A stretch of DNA of 34,056 bases from QHXQ01 sp036389375 (GTDB lineage Bacteria; Acidobacteriota; Blastocatellia; Pyrinomonadales; Pyrinomonadaceae), in NCBI GenBank assembly GCA_036389375.1, contig DASVQA010000038.1:1-34056 (forward strand), in the 5' to 3' direction. The notes beneath the pieces are model-generated. The model saw only the letters and a list, made by a program, of their open reading frames with translations, had not been told where the DNA came from and did not search any database. The translations under genes were made by a program, and so were the position numbers. Shown piece after piece: positions 32,553 to 34,056 of the stretch. Positions within the stretch are counted from its first letter, which is position 1. Every line of letters starts with the position of its first letter.

Positions 32553-33515
32553 TTACATATACTCTACATCGGTTCTCATGCGAGCGAGCGAGTAACCACA
32601 GTGCTTGAACCAGCCGCGGATGTCGGCTCTCGTCACGAGTTCTATGGCATGCGCCAGCACCTTGTCGAGCGCCTCCGCGGTGCGCGACTTCGCCCCACGC
32701 AGGTAACTCTTGATCTTTGACCAGCACTGCTCGATAGGGCTGAAGTCGGGCGAATAAGGCGCCAGCCACAAGACCTGCGCGCCCCGTCACGCGGCGACCT
32801 CCTTGATGCAGCTCGCGCGGTGCGCCCCCATGTTGTCGAGCACGACCACGTCGCCCCGCCGCAGGCGCGGGCCGAGCACCCGCTCTAAGTAGGCGTCGAA
32901 GCAGAGCGTATCGACCGCGCCCTCGACCGCCAGCGTTACCACAAGCCCGCGCAAGCCTAGAGCGCCGATGACCGAGGTGTGCGCTCCGTAGTTCCGGGGC
33001 GCGCTGTCACAGACGCGCTCGCCGCGCGGCGCCCGACCATACCTGCGCGTCATCGCCGTGTTGACGGCGTCTCGTCAACGAAGACGAGGCGGCGGTGGTT
33101 GACCCGCCGGGCGCGGCGACGGAACCAGCCGCGCTTATAGTTATTCCGCTCGCTCGCCACCAGACTTTTTTTTACGCCCTAGGCCGAGCCGGATCAGGGC
33201 GCGCGAGACCGTCGAGGCGCTGACCGCCAGGCCATCCCGCTCTTCGAGGTGGGCGCGCAGTTCTTCGAGCGTCGCGTCCTTCTGCCGCCGGACTGCTGCG
33301 CACAACAGCTTCTCGTGGCGGGGCAGGAGGCGGGCCGGGTAGCCGCCGCCGTGCGGCCGGGGCGCGAGGTCTTGCCCAGCGCGGTGGAGGCTGAACAGCT
33401 TATCCACAAAGGTCGTGCCGACGCCGAAGGACTCGGCGACCTGAGCGACGGTGCGGTCGCCGCGTAGCGAGGCGGCTAAGACCTTCTGCCGCAAGTCCAG
33501 GGAGTAGGCATTCAT
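32553..33515 (-). pseudogene. IS630-family transposase, broken by two frameshifts and one stop codon
   Basis: Three open pieces together give an almost full IS630 transposase. The N-terminal part (33141-33515) has a helix-turn-helix: AYSLDLRQKVLAASLRGDRTVAQVAESFGVG. The frame then shifts near 33140 (KRGWFRRRARRVNHRRLVFVDE), again near 33080 (NTAMTRRYGRAPRGERV), and an in-frame TGA at 32784 separates RASCIKEVAA from QVLWLAPYSPDFSPIEQCW. The DDE catalytic set is split: Asp of VFVDE, Asp of VVLDNMGAH and Glu of SPIEQ. IS630 can use one programmed frameshift, but two shifts plus a stop make it inactive. Confidence 0.88.
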
Positions 33516-33572
33516 AGCGCGGCAGATTACTCCGGATCTGTGCCCTCACTCAAGTGCGAGGTGCTGTAGTGT
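32561..33572 (-). mobile_element. IS630-family insertion sequence, about 1.0 kb, decayed
   Basis: Left end ACTCTACATCGGTTCTC and, on the other strand, right end ACACTACAGCACCTCGC; about 18 of the first 28 bases agree, with CTACA shared. TA dinucleotides border both ends, as expected for IS630 targets. The right end lies inside the 3' end of the gene at 33550. Exact ends are uncertain by a few bases. Confidence 0.75.
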
Positions 33573-34056
33573 TATCCGGCGCTGCTTCTACTTCTTGCGT
33601 GTCTTTGAGCAAGAGGACTTGCGGTGGCAGCACGGGCCGCGCTGCCTTGTCATGCAAAATATACATGAGCAGTTCGTTATTTGTTCGCAGCCTCTCAGCA
33701 CCGGCCTGCAGTTCAGTGACAACATTGTCGTTTAGGGTTTTGACATCACCCGCCTGCATATCGCCATGGCTCATTCTCGCGTCTTCGAATATGCGCGTAA
33801 ATCTTTGCGGCAACGATCTGACCCTACCACTGCTTGAGGGGGCCAGCGGATTCCTGTCAAATCGCGCCACTAACTCTTTAAGTAAGGCACTCCTGAACCC
33901 GGTAACCGCCCCAGCCCTAGACCATAAATCATCGTCAATTGCATCAGCACGCCCCGCTCCCCTAATAGAGAAGAAGCGGGCCAGTGCCAGCGCCAAGTCT
34001 TCCTGCGCTTTCAGGTTAGCGGCCGTGAGCTTTCGGACTGTCGCTTCACGGTCGCG
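33550..34056 (-). CDS. Hypothetical protein, 5' part outside window, 3' end formed by the IS
   Basis: The frame is open to the window edge (RDREATVRKLTAANLKAQEDLALALARFF...), so the real start lies beyond 34056; internal TTG at 33996 is not needed. The visible 168 residues are mostly helical and polar with no recognised domain. The last residues, NTTAPRT and the TGA stop, are read from the IS630 terminal repeat. So the native C-terminus was probably lost by the insertion. Function unknown. Confidence 0.65.
   Translation of the reverse strand, partial: RDREATVRKLTAANLKAQEDLALALARFFSIRGAGRADAIDDDLWSRAGAVTGFRSALLKELVARFDRNPLAPSSSGRVRSLPQRFTRIFEDARMSHGDMQAGDVKTLNDNVVTELQAGAERLRTNNELLMYILHDKAARPVLPPQVLLLKDTQEVEAAPDNTTAPRT

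Noticed and set aside
32553..33515. Programmed frameshift making an active IS630 transposase
   Set aside because: Two shifts plus an in-frame TGA are needed; programmed frameshifting explains only one.

Overview
The window looks like chromosome from a GC-rich Gram-negative bacterium. The gene content (fatty-acid cluster next to etfBA, a CusF-SCO lipoprotein, S9 peptidase, many TPR regulators, heptamer fold-back repeats between genes) resembles Acidobacteriota, perhaps Blastocatellia. That assignment is inference; no rRNA is present.

Layout. (1) 1-3295, minus strand except the last gene: a partial receiver-domain gene, a TPR / sigma54-type AAA+ / Fis-HTH regulator and, divergent from it, a 69-residue secreted peptide. 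(2) 3744-4679: a copper lipoprotein (CusF-like plus SCO domain). (3) 4775-15785, all minus: a long lipid run read from high to low coordinates: thiolase, 3-hydroxyacyl-CoA dehydrogenase, zinc-ribbon/TPR protein, DUF177 protein, rpmF, plsX, fabH, fabD, acpP, fabF, etfB, etfA. fabG is absent from its usual place. Near-consensus sigma70 promoters precede the thiolase and the DUF177 gene, and fold-back heptamer repeats sit in four junctions. (4) 16042-20310, plus: sugar-nucleotide pyrophosphorylase, phosphohexomutase, class A beta-lactamase-like protein and mutM. (5) 20502-23992: a secreted hypothetical, a DPP-IV-like peptidase and a small unknown protein. (6) 24035-26099: promoter, probable SAM-II riboswitch, terminator hairpin abutting the start codon, and a fused homocysteine methyltransferase / methylenetetrahydrofolate reductase. 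(7) 27238-30088: a second copy of the regulator/peptide module: GNAT acetyltransferase, TPR-HTH-receiver regulator, and a divergent 75-residue secreted peptide. (8) 30608-34056: a short secreted PD40-type protein and a lower-GC, IS630-scarred end with one membrane protein of unknown function.

The most interesting signal is the duplicated module at the two ends of the window. In both places a long TPR regulator is divergent from a tiny exported peptide whose mature N-terminus carries the same box, DGIMxTGI. The two regulators are paralogues over about 410 residues of TPR but differ behind it: one has an AAA+ domain and a nearby stand-alone receiver gene, the other lacks AAA+ and carries the receiver fused at its C-terminus. 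A 16-bp dyad, AGCAA-N6-TTGC(A/T), occurs in intergenic DNA of both modules. A secreted peptide next to a TPR regulator recalls the Gram-positive RRNPP peptide-sensing systems, but with unrelated output domains. I propose it as a candidate undescribed peptide-signalling or envelope-sensing system; function is unproven.
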